Shown: positions 44,940 to 53,911 of the stretch, piece by piece | How the letters are laid out: each line of letters starts with the position of its first letter | Position numbering within the stretch: the stretch's first letter is position 1 | Source: Paenibacillus endophyticus | Lineage (GTDB): Bacteria; Bacillota; Bacilli; Paenibacillales; Paenibacillaceae | Assembly (NCBI RefSeq): GCF_014192395.1 | Contig: NZ_JACHXW010000007.1 | Coordinates: forward strand, 62,001-126,000 | Direction: 5' to 3' | Length of the DNA stretch: 64,000 bases | Position numbers and translations under genes: made by a program | Notes under the pieces: model-generated | What the model was told of the DNA's origin: nothing | What the model saw: only the letters and a program-made list of their open reading frames with translations | Database searches by the model: none

Positions 44940-46544
44940 CTACGCGGTCTCTTGCCCATCCCGATATTCCGAAGGCGTTTGGCCGGTAATTTTCTTGAAC
45001 ACCTGCGTGAAATAGCGCGGGTCGTGGTAGCCGACAAGCGGCGCGACTTGGTACACCTTCACATCCGTATGCCTCAGAATATATTTGGCTTTCTCCATGC
45101 GCTGCTGCGTTAAATACTCGAGGAAGGTATAGCCCGAAACCTGCTTGAACAACGTACAGAAGTGGCTGGTGCTAAGGTCGACATATTCGGACACCTCATC
45201 CATACCGAGGTCATTATGGTAGTGGTTTTCAATGTATTTTTTGGCCTTCTCAATCAATGTCATCCCGTCTTCACGGGCTTGGCTGGCCTGATTTTGTTTG
45301 ATCCAGTGCAGAACCGCCGCTTTCGAGGAACTCATCAGCTCCTCCAGCGTAGCCGCTTCCTGCAGATTTTGCAGCAGATCCTCAATCGAGCCTGTCCGCG
45401 TTAGGTTCAGATGCTCAAACTGCCGGTGCAGCGCAACCGTCATTGCCGCCAAGATGCGTTCTGTTATCTCTTTCGAGAAAGCGCCCTTAACGAACGTCAC
45501 TTTCAACTCATCGAACAGCTCAGCCATTCGCGGTAAATTGAGCGTTCGAACGCATGCCAGCATTTGCTGCTCCAGACGCTTCGGGTACTCAAAGGCTCCA
45601 GGCGCCGGCTTGCTCTCTTCTTCATCCATAAATATGCCCTCAGCCCCGGCGTAGAACCTTCCGAACAACGCCTGGTTTGCGCTTTGGTAAGCAGCGCTCA
45701 GCTGGTCCACGCCTTGTGCCTGCTTACTAATTCCAACCGAACAAGTAAGCTTGGAGTACCGCTTGATATGATAAATAATATCTTCGCCAAGCAGCTTCTT
45801 CTGCTGTACCGTCGTATCAGAGAACAATAGAATCCATTCGCCACTATGAAAAGGAAACACGGCCAAGCCGTCGTTTTTCTTTGACCATTCCTCGAGAATA
45901 TTACGGATCGCAAAAAACCACAGCCGCTTCTCCTCTGCCGTCCAGTGTTTATCCATCGCCGAATAATGGTCAAGCTGCACGACCACCATTATATAAGGCT
46001 GCTCCAGCTCGCTTTGCTCCAGCCATTGCAAATGCTGCAGCGGCCTTTGGTTTCCCTCGATCAGCTCGGCAAACATACGCTCGCGCGCAAGCAGGGACAA
46101 CGCCTGCACCGAGTGCAGCAGCTTGTCGGTTTCCAGCTTTCGCATTTTATCAATGTCCAGCTTGGCAACGGCTTTCTCGATCATTTGCGTCAGCTCGTCA
46201 TGGTCGATGGGCTTAAGCAAATAATCAAAAGCGCCAAGGCGCAAGCCCTCGCGCGCATATTGAAACTCGCCATAGCCGCTTATTACGATGAAGATTAGAT
46301 TCGGGTTATAGGCCATCGCTTCCTTCATGAGCGAAATCCCGTCCAATGCAGGCATGCGGATGTCGCTGATTACTAGATGTGGATCATGCTGCAGCACAAG
46401 ACGCAGTGCTTCCTCACCGTTTCTCGCCTCGCCCGCAATATCCAGCCGGAGTTCCTTCCATGGAATGGCCGCCTTGAGGCTTCTCAGAATAAGAGGCTCA
46501 TCGTCTGCTAGAATCACCTTATATATCGTTTCGGAAACGTCCAT
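44940..46544 (-). CDS. YesN-type AraC response regulator
   Basis: 534 aa. Receiver with Asp61 (LVISDIRMPALDG) and acidic pair DDE near residue 14, a long central region, and two C-terminal AraC helix-turn-helix motifs (YVDLSTSHFCTLFKQVSG; VYQVAPLVGYHDPRYFTQVF). Cognate regulator of the YesM-type kinase two genes upstream; should activate this sugar ABC operon. AGGAGG precedes the ATG. Complete, unlike the truncated relative at 15309. Confidence 0.94.
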   Translation of the reverse strand: MDVSETIYKVILADDEPLILRSLKAAIPWKELRLDIAGEARNGEEALRLVLQHDPHLVISDIRMPALDGISLMKEAMAYNPNLIFIVISGYGEFQYAREGLRLGAFDYLLKPIDHDELTQMIEKAVAKLDIDKMRKLETDKLLHSVQALSLLARERMFAELIEGNQRPLQHLQWLEQSELEQPYIMVVVQLDHYSAMDKHWTAEEKRLWFFAIRNILEEWSKKNDGLAVFPFHSGEWILLFSDTTVQQKKLLGEDIIYHIKRYSKLTCSVGISKQAQGVDQLSAAYQSANQALFGRFYAGAEGIFMDEEESKPAPGAFEYPKRLEQQMLACVRTLNLPRMAELFDELKVTFVKGAFSKEITERILAAMTVALHRQFEHLNLTRTGSIEDLLQNLQEAATLEELMSSSKAAVLHWIKQNQASQAREDGMTLIEKAKKYIENHYHNDLGMDEVSEYVDLSTSHFCTLFKQVSGYTFLEYLTQQRMEKAKYILRHTDVKVYQVAPLVGYHDPRYFTQVFKKITGQTPSEYRDGQETA

Positions 46545-46562
46545 CTTCTATACCTCCTGCCG

Positions 46563-47909
46563 CTACTGAGCGGCTGAACTCTGGCGCAGTCTCCAATAAT
46601 CCTTGGAGGCCTGCTCTAATCGGGCTAACGCGTCGCCTGGGGCCGACGATTGGTTGATAAGCTCCTCAATTCCCTTTAAGAATGCTTTTTTCACTTCCGG
46701 TGACAGTAGATTATCATAGGGAACGAAGCTGCCGCGGCTTTGCTCCATAAGCGCGATGACCTTTGCGAATACCGGACCCGTGCGCGCAGGATCAAATGCA
46801 ATCTTCATGGACGGAATACGCAGCGCCTCATATACAATTCTCGACTGAATTTCCTTGGTATAGATGAATCTCAGCAGCTCAAACGCGGCCGCCTGCTTCG
46901 CATCAGACAAATTGGAGGACATGCCTATGCCGAAAGTATAACCTCCGGCTATGGAGCGTAGCCCTTCCGCATGCAAGCTCGGGAACGGAATAACGCCAAT
47001 CTCATTCTGAAAGTCTTTTCCTTGCTGTTCATTATGAAAGAGCGTAATATCCCAATTTCCGTTCAAATACATGGCTGCTTTCCCGCTCGTGAACATGTCG
47101 ATGGCTTCCTCGGCAGAGCGGCCATTCGCTACTGTCGGAAATGCCCCCGCTTTCACCCACGCGTCAAATTGCCCATATGCCGTTTGGTATCCGCTGTTGA
47201 CAAAGGTTCCACCCCGATCGCTGGCTGCAAGGTCTTCAATTAAAGCCGGTCCCGTGTGCCGATCCATCAAATATTGCAAATAGATGGCCGCAGGCCAGCG
47301 GTCCTCGTTGCCGAGCGCAAAAGGTGTATAGCCGTTCTTCTTCAGCACGCCAATCGCATGCGTGAGCTCAGCAATCGTTTCTGGTACCTTTAACGCGAGG
47401 CGGTTGAAGATGGTTTTATTATAGAATAGCGGCTCTGCGTTTCCTTCAATCGGCAGTCCATAGACGCGGTTATCCTTCGACCATAGATGCAAATCCTGAA
47501 ATTGATTCGTCAAATCGTTTTGTTCCATAAAAGCCGTCATATCCATCAGACGGTCTGCACGTATGTAGGGTTCAATTTCCGCGCCGCCAAACAGTACGAA
47601 CAGATCCGGCGGAGTTCCGGTGACCATCTCGTTTTTCAGCTTCTGCTCGCGGTGAATCGTCTGGTCCATACTCTCCATGTTAACCTTGACGTTGGGGTAG
47701 GCCTGCTCATAACTGCGGACGGCGTCCTCAAAAATATGAAGCATTGGCCGGTCATGCTCTTTGTTCCAGAAATGCCGAAACGTCAGCGTTATCTTCTCGG
47801 TCGGCACGTCCTCAGCTCGATTATCGCTTCCAATGGCGGCCGCGTAAACAGCGCCTGACAGCACAAGCGCGTAGAGCAGCAGCCATCCCCAGCTCATAAA
47901 TCGTTTCAC
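46563..47909 (-). CDS. second solute-binding protein, between kinase and regulator
   Basis: 448 aa, family 1 sugar-binding fold (FRHFWNKEHDRPMLHIFE, TGTPPDLFVLFGG, FTSGKAAMYLNGNWD). It has an uncleaved-looking N-terminal helix (WGWLLLYALVLSGAVYAAAIG) and no lipobox Cys, unlike the first binding protein of the operon. Its position between histidine kinase and response regulator suggests an extracytoplasmic ligand sensor feeding the kinase rather than transport. Confidence 0.88.
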   Translation of the reverse strand: MKRFMSWGWLLLYALVLSGAVYAAAIGSDNRAEDVPTEKITLTFRHFWNKEHDRPMLHIFEDAVRSYEQAYPNVKVNMESMDQTIHREQKLKNEMVTGTPPDLFVLFGGAEIEPYIRADRLMDMTAFMEQNDLTNQFQDLHLWSKDNRVYGLPIEGNAEPLFYNKTIFNRLALKVPETIAELTHAIGVLKKNGYTPFALGNEDRWPAAIYLQYLMDRHTGPALIEDLAASDRGGTFVNSGYQTAYGQFDAWVKAGAFPTVANGRSAEEAIDMFTSGKAAMYLNGNWDITLFHNEQQGKDFQNEIGVIPFPSLHAEGLRSIAGGYTFGIGMSSNLSDAKQAAAFELLRFIYTKEIQSRIVYEALRIPSMKIAFDPARTGPVFAKVIALMEQSRGSFVPYDNLLSPEVKKAFLKGIEELINQSSAPGDALARLEQASKDYWRLRQSSAAQ

Positions 47910-47940
47910 CTAAGCGTCCTCCTCTGGCTGCATGGTCCTG

Positions 47941-49665
47941 CTACGGCTTAATTTTGGGCAACCTGATCCGAATGGATGAGCCCATTCCGGGCGAAGAGCA
48001 GATCAATAGCCCGTAACGGCTGCCGAACCGGATTCGCAGCCTCTCGTGCACATTTCTCAGCCCAACGCTGCTATCCTTGTATTTCCGGTCATGCATTTCG
48101 TTTTTTTTCCATAGATTGAGCAGTGTCTTCTCGTCAAAGCCCGGCCCATTGTCGACCACGTCGATCCAGATATCTTGCCCGTTCTCTACGGCCTGGATCG
48201 TTATAGAGCCCGGGTGCTCCATCTGCTCGATCGCGTGGTACAGCGCATTCTCCACAATCGGCTGGACAATCAGCTTCTGGGTCAAATAACCGCGAAGCGA
48301 ATCCGCAATCTGGATGTCGTATTCGAATTGATCCTCAAACCGGTATTTTTGAATATTCAAGTAATGCCGGACATGCTCCAGCTCCGTGTGGATCGGAATC
48401 AGCTCTTGATTCTCGCTGATGCTGATGCGGAGCAGCTTGCCTAGCGAGATGACCATTCTGCTAATATCCTTATTGCCTTGCAAGATAGCCATCGAATTAA
48501 TCGATTCAAGTGAATTATATATAAAATGCGGATTGATCTGCGCTACAAGCGCCTGCATCTCTGCTTCTTTTTTATGGGCCTGCTCGGTTTCCACCTGCTG
48601 GAGCAGTTCATTGATTTGCCTGCTCATGCGGTTGAAGCCTTGAACAAGCAAGTCAGTCTCATCATCCGACTTGTCGTCATCGGGAATAGGGGTGAATATG
48701 CGCTGCTCCACTCTTTTCATGCCGTTCACCGCGCTAATGATGGTTCCAACCAGCCGAGTAACGAAGAATCGGTCGAACAATAACGCGGACAGCAGAGAAA
48801 ACAACCCCAGCACGAGTGCGATGTTGCGAATCGAAAGCGATTCCGATTGCAGCAGCCGCTTGGGTGTAATGGCAACTAAATACCATTCCGGATTATGCGA
48901 TGGCAGATATGTAATCAAAGCCTTCTCGCCCCGGTAGTTGTCCGTGTAATACCCTTTATTCGGCACGCTTCCCTCCGAAAGGAAAGGAAAATCAACATGT
49001 TCACCAATCGATTCGCCAGACTTGTTGAATACGACATTGCCCACTCTGTTCACCAGCAGAATATCGCCTTCCTTTAGCGTGGCCGCATCCCAGAACACCT
49101 GGTCGAGCACCTCTGGCTTAACGTAAACAACGACCGAGCCTATACGTTCAAGTGAGTAATAATCTCTTATTTCCCTCGCTTGGATCAGGACGGGCTTCCC
49201 TGCTGCTGCGGAGCCGTTCTCGCCCGGGCCCGACCATACCGGCACGCCCCCCGCCTGCATCATAGGCAGATGCCAAGGCTGCCGCTTCATATCCTTGAGC
49301 GACATCGAAGCATTGTATTGGTACACGAGCTTATCGTTGGCATAGACGATGAAGGAAGTGATCATTGGGTGGTTAATAAATAAATTATTGATTTCCTGCC
49401 TACGGTCATACGTAAAAACAGCATTAGGGCGCTTCAACGATTGCTGAAGCACCTGCTGGGTGATTGCCGCGTTCGTAACGGATGTAATCTCGTTTAACGC
49501 ATATTTTAGTTTGCGGTCCGTCTCAAGCAAGGAAATACCGTAGAAGTCGCTCGACTTCTTCTCGATTACGCTCGAGAAATGGTAGTAGAAGATAGTACCC
49601 ATCGCGATGACCGGGATAAACACGAGAAGAATGTTAGCCAGTAATATTTTGCGCCGCAGCTTCAA
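47941..49665 (-). CDS. YesM-type sensor histidine kinase
   Basis: 574 aa. TM1 (ILLANILLVFIPVIAMGTIF), extracellular Cache domain, TM2, HAMP, then the His_kinase module with QINPHFIYNSLESIN and an ATPase with VENALYHAIEQ and DNGPGF. The TTG at 49665 is chosen because AAAGGAG lies 8 nt upstream; the GTG 9 bp before it overlaps the ribosome site. Partner of the YesN regulator. Confidence 0.93.
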   Translation of the reverse strand: MKLRRKILLANILLVFIPVIAMGTIFYYHFSSVIEKKSSDFYGISLLETDRKLKYALNEITSVTNAAITQQVLQQSLKRPNAVFTYDRRQEINNLFINHPMITSFIVYANDKLVYQYNASMSLKDMKRQPWHLPMMQAGGVPVWSGPGENGSAAAGKPVLIQAREIRDYYSLERIGSVVVYVKPEVLDQVFWDAATLKEGDILLVNRVGNVVFNKSGESIGEHVDFPFLSEGSVPNKGYYTDNYRGEKALITYLPSHNPEWYLVAITPKRLLQSESLSIRNIALVLGLFSLLSALLFDRFFVTRLVGTIISAVNGMKRVEQRIFTPIPDDDKSDDETDLLVQGFNRMSRQINELLQQVETEQAHKKEAEMQALVAQINPHFIYNSLESINSMAILQGNKDISRMVISLGKLLRISISENQELIPIHTELEHVRHYLNIQKYRFEDQFEYDIQIADSLRGYLTQKLIVQPIVENALYHAIEQMEHPGSITIQAVENGQDIWIDVVDNGPGFDEKTLLNLWKKNEMHDRKYKDSSVGLRNVHERLRIRFGSRYGLLICSSPGMGSSIRIRLPKIKP

Positions 49666-49746
49666 CGTATTCACTCCTTTGTAATCGCTTCCTCTTACAT
49701 ATTCCCCGCCCATTCGACATTTACCTTTTGCTTGCGGAACATTTCG

Positions 49747-50601
49747 TTAGCTTTTCACAGCGCCGGAAGTAAGACCCGCTATGAACCAGCGGCTGAACAT
49801 CAGAAACACAATAAGCAGCGGCAGCGTAGCCGAGAAGGTCGCCGACATGATCATGCCGTAATCCAAACCGTCGCGTGTCGTGAATAGCTGCTGCAGCGCC
49901 ATTTGAATCGTAAACCTCGAGCTGTCCTTCAGCACGACAAGCGGCCAGAAGAAGTCATTCCAAACGTTCAAGAAGGTGAAAATGCCTAAAGTAGCCATGG
50001 CGGGGGTAATCACAGGGACAACCACACTCCAGAAAATCCGGAAATGGCCCGCGCCGTCGATGCGGCCAGCTTCAATCATCTCGGAATGGACGGCTGTCGA
50101 AATGTATTGGCGCATCCAGAAGATGCCGAATGCATTAACCATGGCCGGAACGATTAGCGCCTTGAACGAATCGATCCATTCCAGCTTCGCCATGATCACA
50201 TACGTCGGCAATACCCCGAGCTGCTGAGGCACGAACAGCGTGCCGATTACAAAGAAAAACAGTATATTTTTGTAACGAAATTCGTACTTCGCGAATGCAT
50301 AGCCTGCCAATGTGCAGAAGAAGATGACAGACAGCGTAACGACCGTAGAAACGAATAAGGAGTTGCCCAGCGCTGTGAAGAAAGAGGACAATTCCAATAC
50401 CCGCTGGAAATTCACGAAAAACTGGTCCCCGACCGTCAGCAGAGGCGGGACGTGAAATACGCCGCTGCGATCGTTCGTGGCAATAACAAACATCCAATAA
50501 AAAGGAAAAACCGATACGAGAGCGCCTGCAATAAGCAACACGTAAAACAACGTTTTGCTCACAATGCCCTGCTTCTCTTCCACTGTCCCTGTTGCTCTCA
50601 T
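49747..50601 (-). CDS. sugar ABC permease, MalG type
   Basis: 284 aa, six helices, EAA loop EMIEAGRIDGAGHFRIFW. ATGA overlap with the upstream permease stop (50598-50601), with GGAGGG upstream. Translation coupled. Confidence 0.93.
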   Translation of the reverse strand: MRATGTVEEKQGIVSKTLFYVLLIAGALVSVFPFYWMFVIATNDRSGVFHVPPLLTVGDQFFVNFQRVLELSSFFTALGNSLFVSTVVTLSVIFFCTLAGYAFAKYEFRYKNILFFFVIGTLFVPQQLGVLPTYVIMAKLEWIDSFKALIVPAMVNAFGIFWMRQYISTAVHSEMIEAGRIDGAGHFRIFWSVVVPVITPAMATLGIFTFLNVWNDFFWPLVVLKDSSRFTIQMALQQLFTTRDGLDYGMIMSATFSATLPLLIVFLMFSRWFIAGLTSGAVKS

Positions 50602-51551
50602 GCTTTGCTCCCTCCGGTATCTCCGCCTAATCGATTCGAAACCCACATATTAATGACCGAGAAAATAATCGTAATGATAAACAGCATGACCGCTGTTGCC
50701 GCCGCCGTGCCGAAAAAGCCGTTGCGGAACGCTTCGCTGTAGAGATAAACGACCATCGTAATGCCTTCTTCGCGGGTCGAGCCCGTTCCCGATTGCCCAA
50801 GGTAGACGTAAGGCTCCGTGAAGAGCTGAAGGCCGCCGATCGTAGACATAAGCACCGTGAAAATAATAAACGGCTTAAGCAGCGGCAGCGTAATGAAGAC
50901 GAGCTGCTGGCGCTTGTTCGCGCCGTCGATCTTGGCTGCTTCGTACAAGTCGGTCGGTATGCTTTGCAGTCCTGACAAATAAATGATGGCATTATAACCC
51001 GTCCACCGCCACATAATCATTGTAGCTATGGCAATCTTCACGCCCCAGAAGCCCGAGCCCCATGCGACCGGATCAAAGCCGATCAGATCCAGCAACCAAT
51101 TCCCCATTCCGTTATTGCCGAAGAACGTGCTGAACACAAGTGTTACCGCTACGATTGACGTAATATTCGGCATAAAGAAAAGAATCCGAAAGCCTTTCTT
51201 AAAGCGCGTCATCGCTGAATTCAACAAGACGGCCAGCACGAGCGCGACGAGAAGCTGCGGCACCGTGCCCATTAAACCGATGAGCAGCGTATTCAAGAAT
51301 GAAATCCAAAAGGTAGGGTCGCTCGTAATCAAATCGTAGTTTTTGAAGCCGACATATTTCATCGGTCCGAGCGCATCCCATTTGTAGAACGACAAATAAA
51401 TAGTGAACAAAATCGGATAGAGGCCGAAAACGGCGAATAACAAGAAAAAAGGCGAGATAAATAAATAAGCCATCAGGCTGCTAAGCCTACGCTCCGTCAA
51501 AAATGGCTTACCCGTCTTCACCGCCGGACTGGCAGTTACTGGCTGCTGCAT
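50598..51551 (-). CDS. sugar ABC permease, MalF type
   Basis: 317 aa, six helices, EAA loop DLYEAAKIDGANKRQQLVF. ATG at 51551 has CGGAGGTG upstream; the 11-residue extension runs into an intergenic hairpin and is rejected. Confidence 0.93.
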   Translation of the reverse strand: MQQPVTASPAVKTGKPFLTERRLSSLMAYLFISPFFLLFAVFGLYPILFTIYLSFYKWDALGPMKYVGFKNYDLITSDPTFWISFLNTLLIGLMGTVPQLLVALVLAVLLNSAMTRFKKGFRILFFMPNITSIVAVTLVFSTFFGNNGMGNWLLDLIGFDPVAWGSGFWGVKIAIATMIMWRWTGYNAIIYLSGLQSIPTDLYEAAKIDGANKRQQLVFITLPLLKPFIIFTVLMSTIGGLQLFTEPYVYLGQSGTGSTREEGITMVVYLYSEAFRNGFFGTAAATAVMLFIITIIFSVINMWVSNRLGGDTGGSKA

Positions 51552-51582
51552 GTTGCACCTCCGAAATTTATGAGAATTAACC

Positions 51583-51610
51583 AAATTCGCAGGGATTACC
51601 CTGCGAATTT
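51583..51610 (-). promoter_or_regulatory. hairpin between binding-protein and permease genes
   Basis: AAATTCGCAGGG / CCCTGCGAATTT, perfect 12-bp stem with a 4-nt loop and no T-tract. Likely raises binding-protein mRNA relative to the permeases. Confidence 0.7.
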
Positions 51611-51649
51611 GACATTTCTATGCTGCGAGCAAACAGGCTACGAGCCGGA

Positions 51650-52963
51650 TTAGCTGCGTTCTACCAGTTTTTTCGCTTTTTCGACAGCCGCATCCCATTC
51701 CTCTTGCGGATCTGCTTTTTTCTCCATAATGTTTTGCAGCGCGTCCTTGAAGAACGTATCTGTTTGGTCATGAAGAGGTCCGTAGTAGACCGGTTTAACG
51801 GAGCCAGCCGCTTTGCCGTATTCAACTGCGATCGCTTGTCCGCCGAAGAATTCATCCGTAAAGCCCGTGAATTCTGCATCTTCATAGAGAGCGGGAATCG
51901 ATGGCATTAGACCTTTTGTTTTGAACGATACGAGCTGATTGGCCTTGCTGTCGAGCCAGCTGATGAACTGAAAGGCTTCCTTTGGATGCTTGCCTTCCTT
52001 TGGCAGCGACAGGAAGGAGCCGCCCCAGTTGCCTGAGCCCTCAGGGAGCTGTGTCACTTTCCATTTGCCGGAGGAATCCTTGCCGTTTCCTTTGATGTTG
52101 CCGATCATCCAAGCCGGAGCAAGCATGATACCGAAATCGCCGTTATTCGTTGCTTGGCCCCATTCTGGGGACCAAAGCGCCCAGTTGCCGATCCAGCCTT
52201 CATTAATGCCTTTTACCGTGAAGTCGAATGCCTTTCTCACCTGCGGGTTCGTGTCGCCGATGAAGGAGCCGTCCTCCTTCTTGAAGTAAATCTCACCGTC
52301 CGATTGGTCGCGAACCGAGTTGTACATCAAGTCTTTCAAGTCTACGAACGGCTTGCCTGTTTTTGCTTTGAAATCAGCGGCAACCTGCGCGAATTTGTCC
52401 CAAGTATCGATTGCTGCCGCGAATGCTGCCGGCTCTGTAGGAAGGCCTGCCGCTTCGGCCAGGTCGGTACGGTAATAAGCGACTGTCGGGCCAATATCCG
52501 TGGGAAGCCCGATCTGGAAGCTGCCGTCCTTCGAGGAGCCCTGCTGCCACTTCCAATCCAGGTAGTCGCCTTTCAACGCTTCCGCTCCCAGGTCATTCAG
52601 GTTGTGGAATTTATCCTCGGCCGTCAGGAAACGCTCCATGAAGCCTATCTCCAGCTGGAAAATATCCGGTGCGCCGGAATTCGCCGACAAAGCCGTTGTA
52701 AGATTATTATGGTGTGCGGTTTGGTCTCCCGTGTTCTGTACTTTTACTTGAATGTTAGGGTTTGCTGCGTTCCACTCTTTGACCAGATCCTCATACCCGG
52801 TATTACCGAGTGTCCAGAACGAAAGCTCGACCTTTTGGCCTGCACTGCCTTCTGCGGCTCCTTCTGTGTTTTCCTCGGTTTTATCGTTGCCAGCACAAGC
52901 TGACAAAGCAAGAACGAGCATAGCGCTAAGCAGCAGCATGACCCAACCTTTTGCGTTTTTCAT
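51650..52963 (-). CDS. sugar-binding lipoprotein, first gene of six-gene operon
   Basis: 437 aa. Lipobox LALSACAGN, then a family 1 binding fold (LSFWTLGNTGYEDLVKEWN, SGAPDIFQLEIGFM, FISWLDSKANQL). Captures a sugar for the MalF/MalG-type permeases behind it. Operon order: binding protein, two permeases, kinase, second binding protein, regulator. No ATPase gene; a shared one is expected elsewhere. Confidence 0.94.
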   Translation of the reverse strand: MKNAKGWVMLLLSAMLVLALSACAGNDKTEENTEGAAEGSAGQKVELSFWTLGNTGYEDLVKEWNAANPNIQVKVQNTGDQTAHHNNLTTALSANSGAPDIFQLEIGFMERFLTAEDKFHNLNDLGAEALKGDYLDWKWQQGSSKDGSFQIGLPTDIGPTVAYYRTDLAEAAGLPTEPAAFAAAIDTWDKFAQVAADFKAKTGKPFVDLKDLMYNSVRDQSDGEIYFKKEDGSFIGDTNPQVRKAFDFTVKGINEGWIGNWALWSPEWGQATNNGDFGIMLAPAWMIGNIKGNGKDSSGKWKVTQLPEGSGNWGGSFLSLPKEGKHPKEAFQFISWLDSKANQLVSFKTKGLMPSIPALYEDAEFTGFTDEFFGGQAIAVEYGKAAGSVKPVYYGPLHDQTDTFFKDALQNIMEKKADPQEEWDAAVEKAKKLVERS

Positions 52964-53142
52964 CGTCTGTGTTTACCCCTCTCAAATATGTTCCTCGCTT
53001 ACACCCTTACTTTAATGGAAGCAAGAGGCAATGTTGAGGTGGCAAATTTACGATTTATGGTTGAAAATACTACGGCCGGTTAAAAATAGGATATAAACAT
53101 AAAGGTGGACCATACGGGTCCGCTAATCTTAAGGAGGCTATT

Positions 53143-53727
53143 ATGCCGAATAGGCTATTGACGATACCATTTACGAAACGCAGAAGAAAAGGCTTAGCAT
53201 CTTTTGCTGCCTTTGGCATAGCCGTAACTTTGCTCGTTGGCTGCGGGCAAACGAGTACGAGAAAGAGCGGAGCGGACACCGATCCGGGTGCCGCAGCGAT
53301 TGCGCCAGTGAATCAGGCAGAAGCCAAGACTGCGCCAATAGAGGGAGCAAGCCAAGGGGATAATCCGTTCGCGGCTGCCGGAATCGATGATCCCGCCGCT
53401 TTTATTCGAATGTTCGAAAGCGCGCAAGCGGCCGTTGCCGCCGATGAGAAGGTTGCGGTAGCAGCACTTATTCTGCTTCCTCTTCAGGTGAACGGGGAAA
53501 CGCCTTACACCGTGACGTCCAGGGACGATTTCATAGCGAAATACGATGAGATTATGACAAAACCCGTGAAAGACGCGCTCGCGGCGCAGAAGGTCGATGA
53601 ACTTTTCGTTCGCGATCAGGGCGTTATGGTCGGTATCGGCGAGCTGTGGTTCGGAGCATCCGCCGAGGTGCCCCAAGCCTACGGCATGATTGCAGTTAAT
53701 CCGATACCGATAGACCGCAAGACATAG
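53143..53727 (+). CDS. hypothetical lipoprotein, 194 aa
   Basis: Lipoprotein signal with Cys at TLLVGCGQ, an Ala-rich linker, then a small alpha+beta domain (VAALILLPLQVNGETPYTV, MVGIGELWFGASAEVPQAYG). Family not recognised. AAGGAGG 6 nt before the ATG; followed by a terminator at 53801-53840. Confidence 0.75.
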   Translation: MPNRLLTIPFTKRRRKGLASFAAFGIAVTLLVGCGQTSTRKSGADTDPGAAAIAPVNQAEAKTAPIEGASQGDNPFAAAGIDDPAAFIRMFESAQAAVAADEKVAVAALILLPLQVNGETPYTVTSRDDFIAKYDEIMTKPVKDALAAQKVDELFVRDQGVMVGIGELWFGASAEVPQAYGMIAVNPIPIDRKT

Positions 53728-53800
53728 AAGTGAGCTTTACGTGGTAAAAAGGAGCATCCGGGCCTAGGTGGCTAGTCTGGACTTGCATTCAGAAACACTA

Positions 53801-53840
53801 AAAACCTCCGGTCACCGCTAGGCGGCAGATCGGAGGTTTT
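53801..53840. terminator. bidirectional terminator
   Basis: AAAACCTCCGGTC / GATCGGAGGTTTT, one mismatch, between the convergent lipoprotein and ribosomal-protection genes. Confidence 0.85.
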
Positions 53841-53911
53841 TGGATGTGGACTTCAATATTTCTCTAGAACTCCAGCCAAAACATAAAACTAGTACTGAAC
53901 GGATAACCGCG

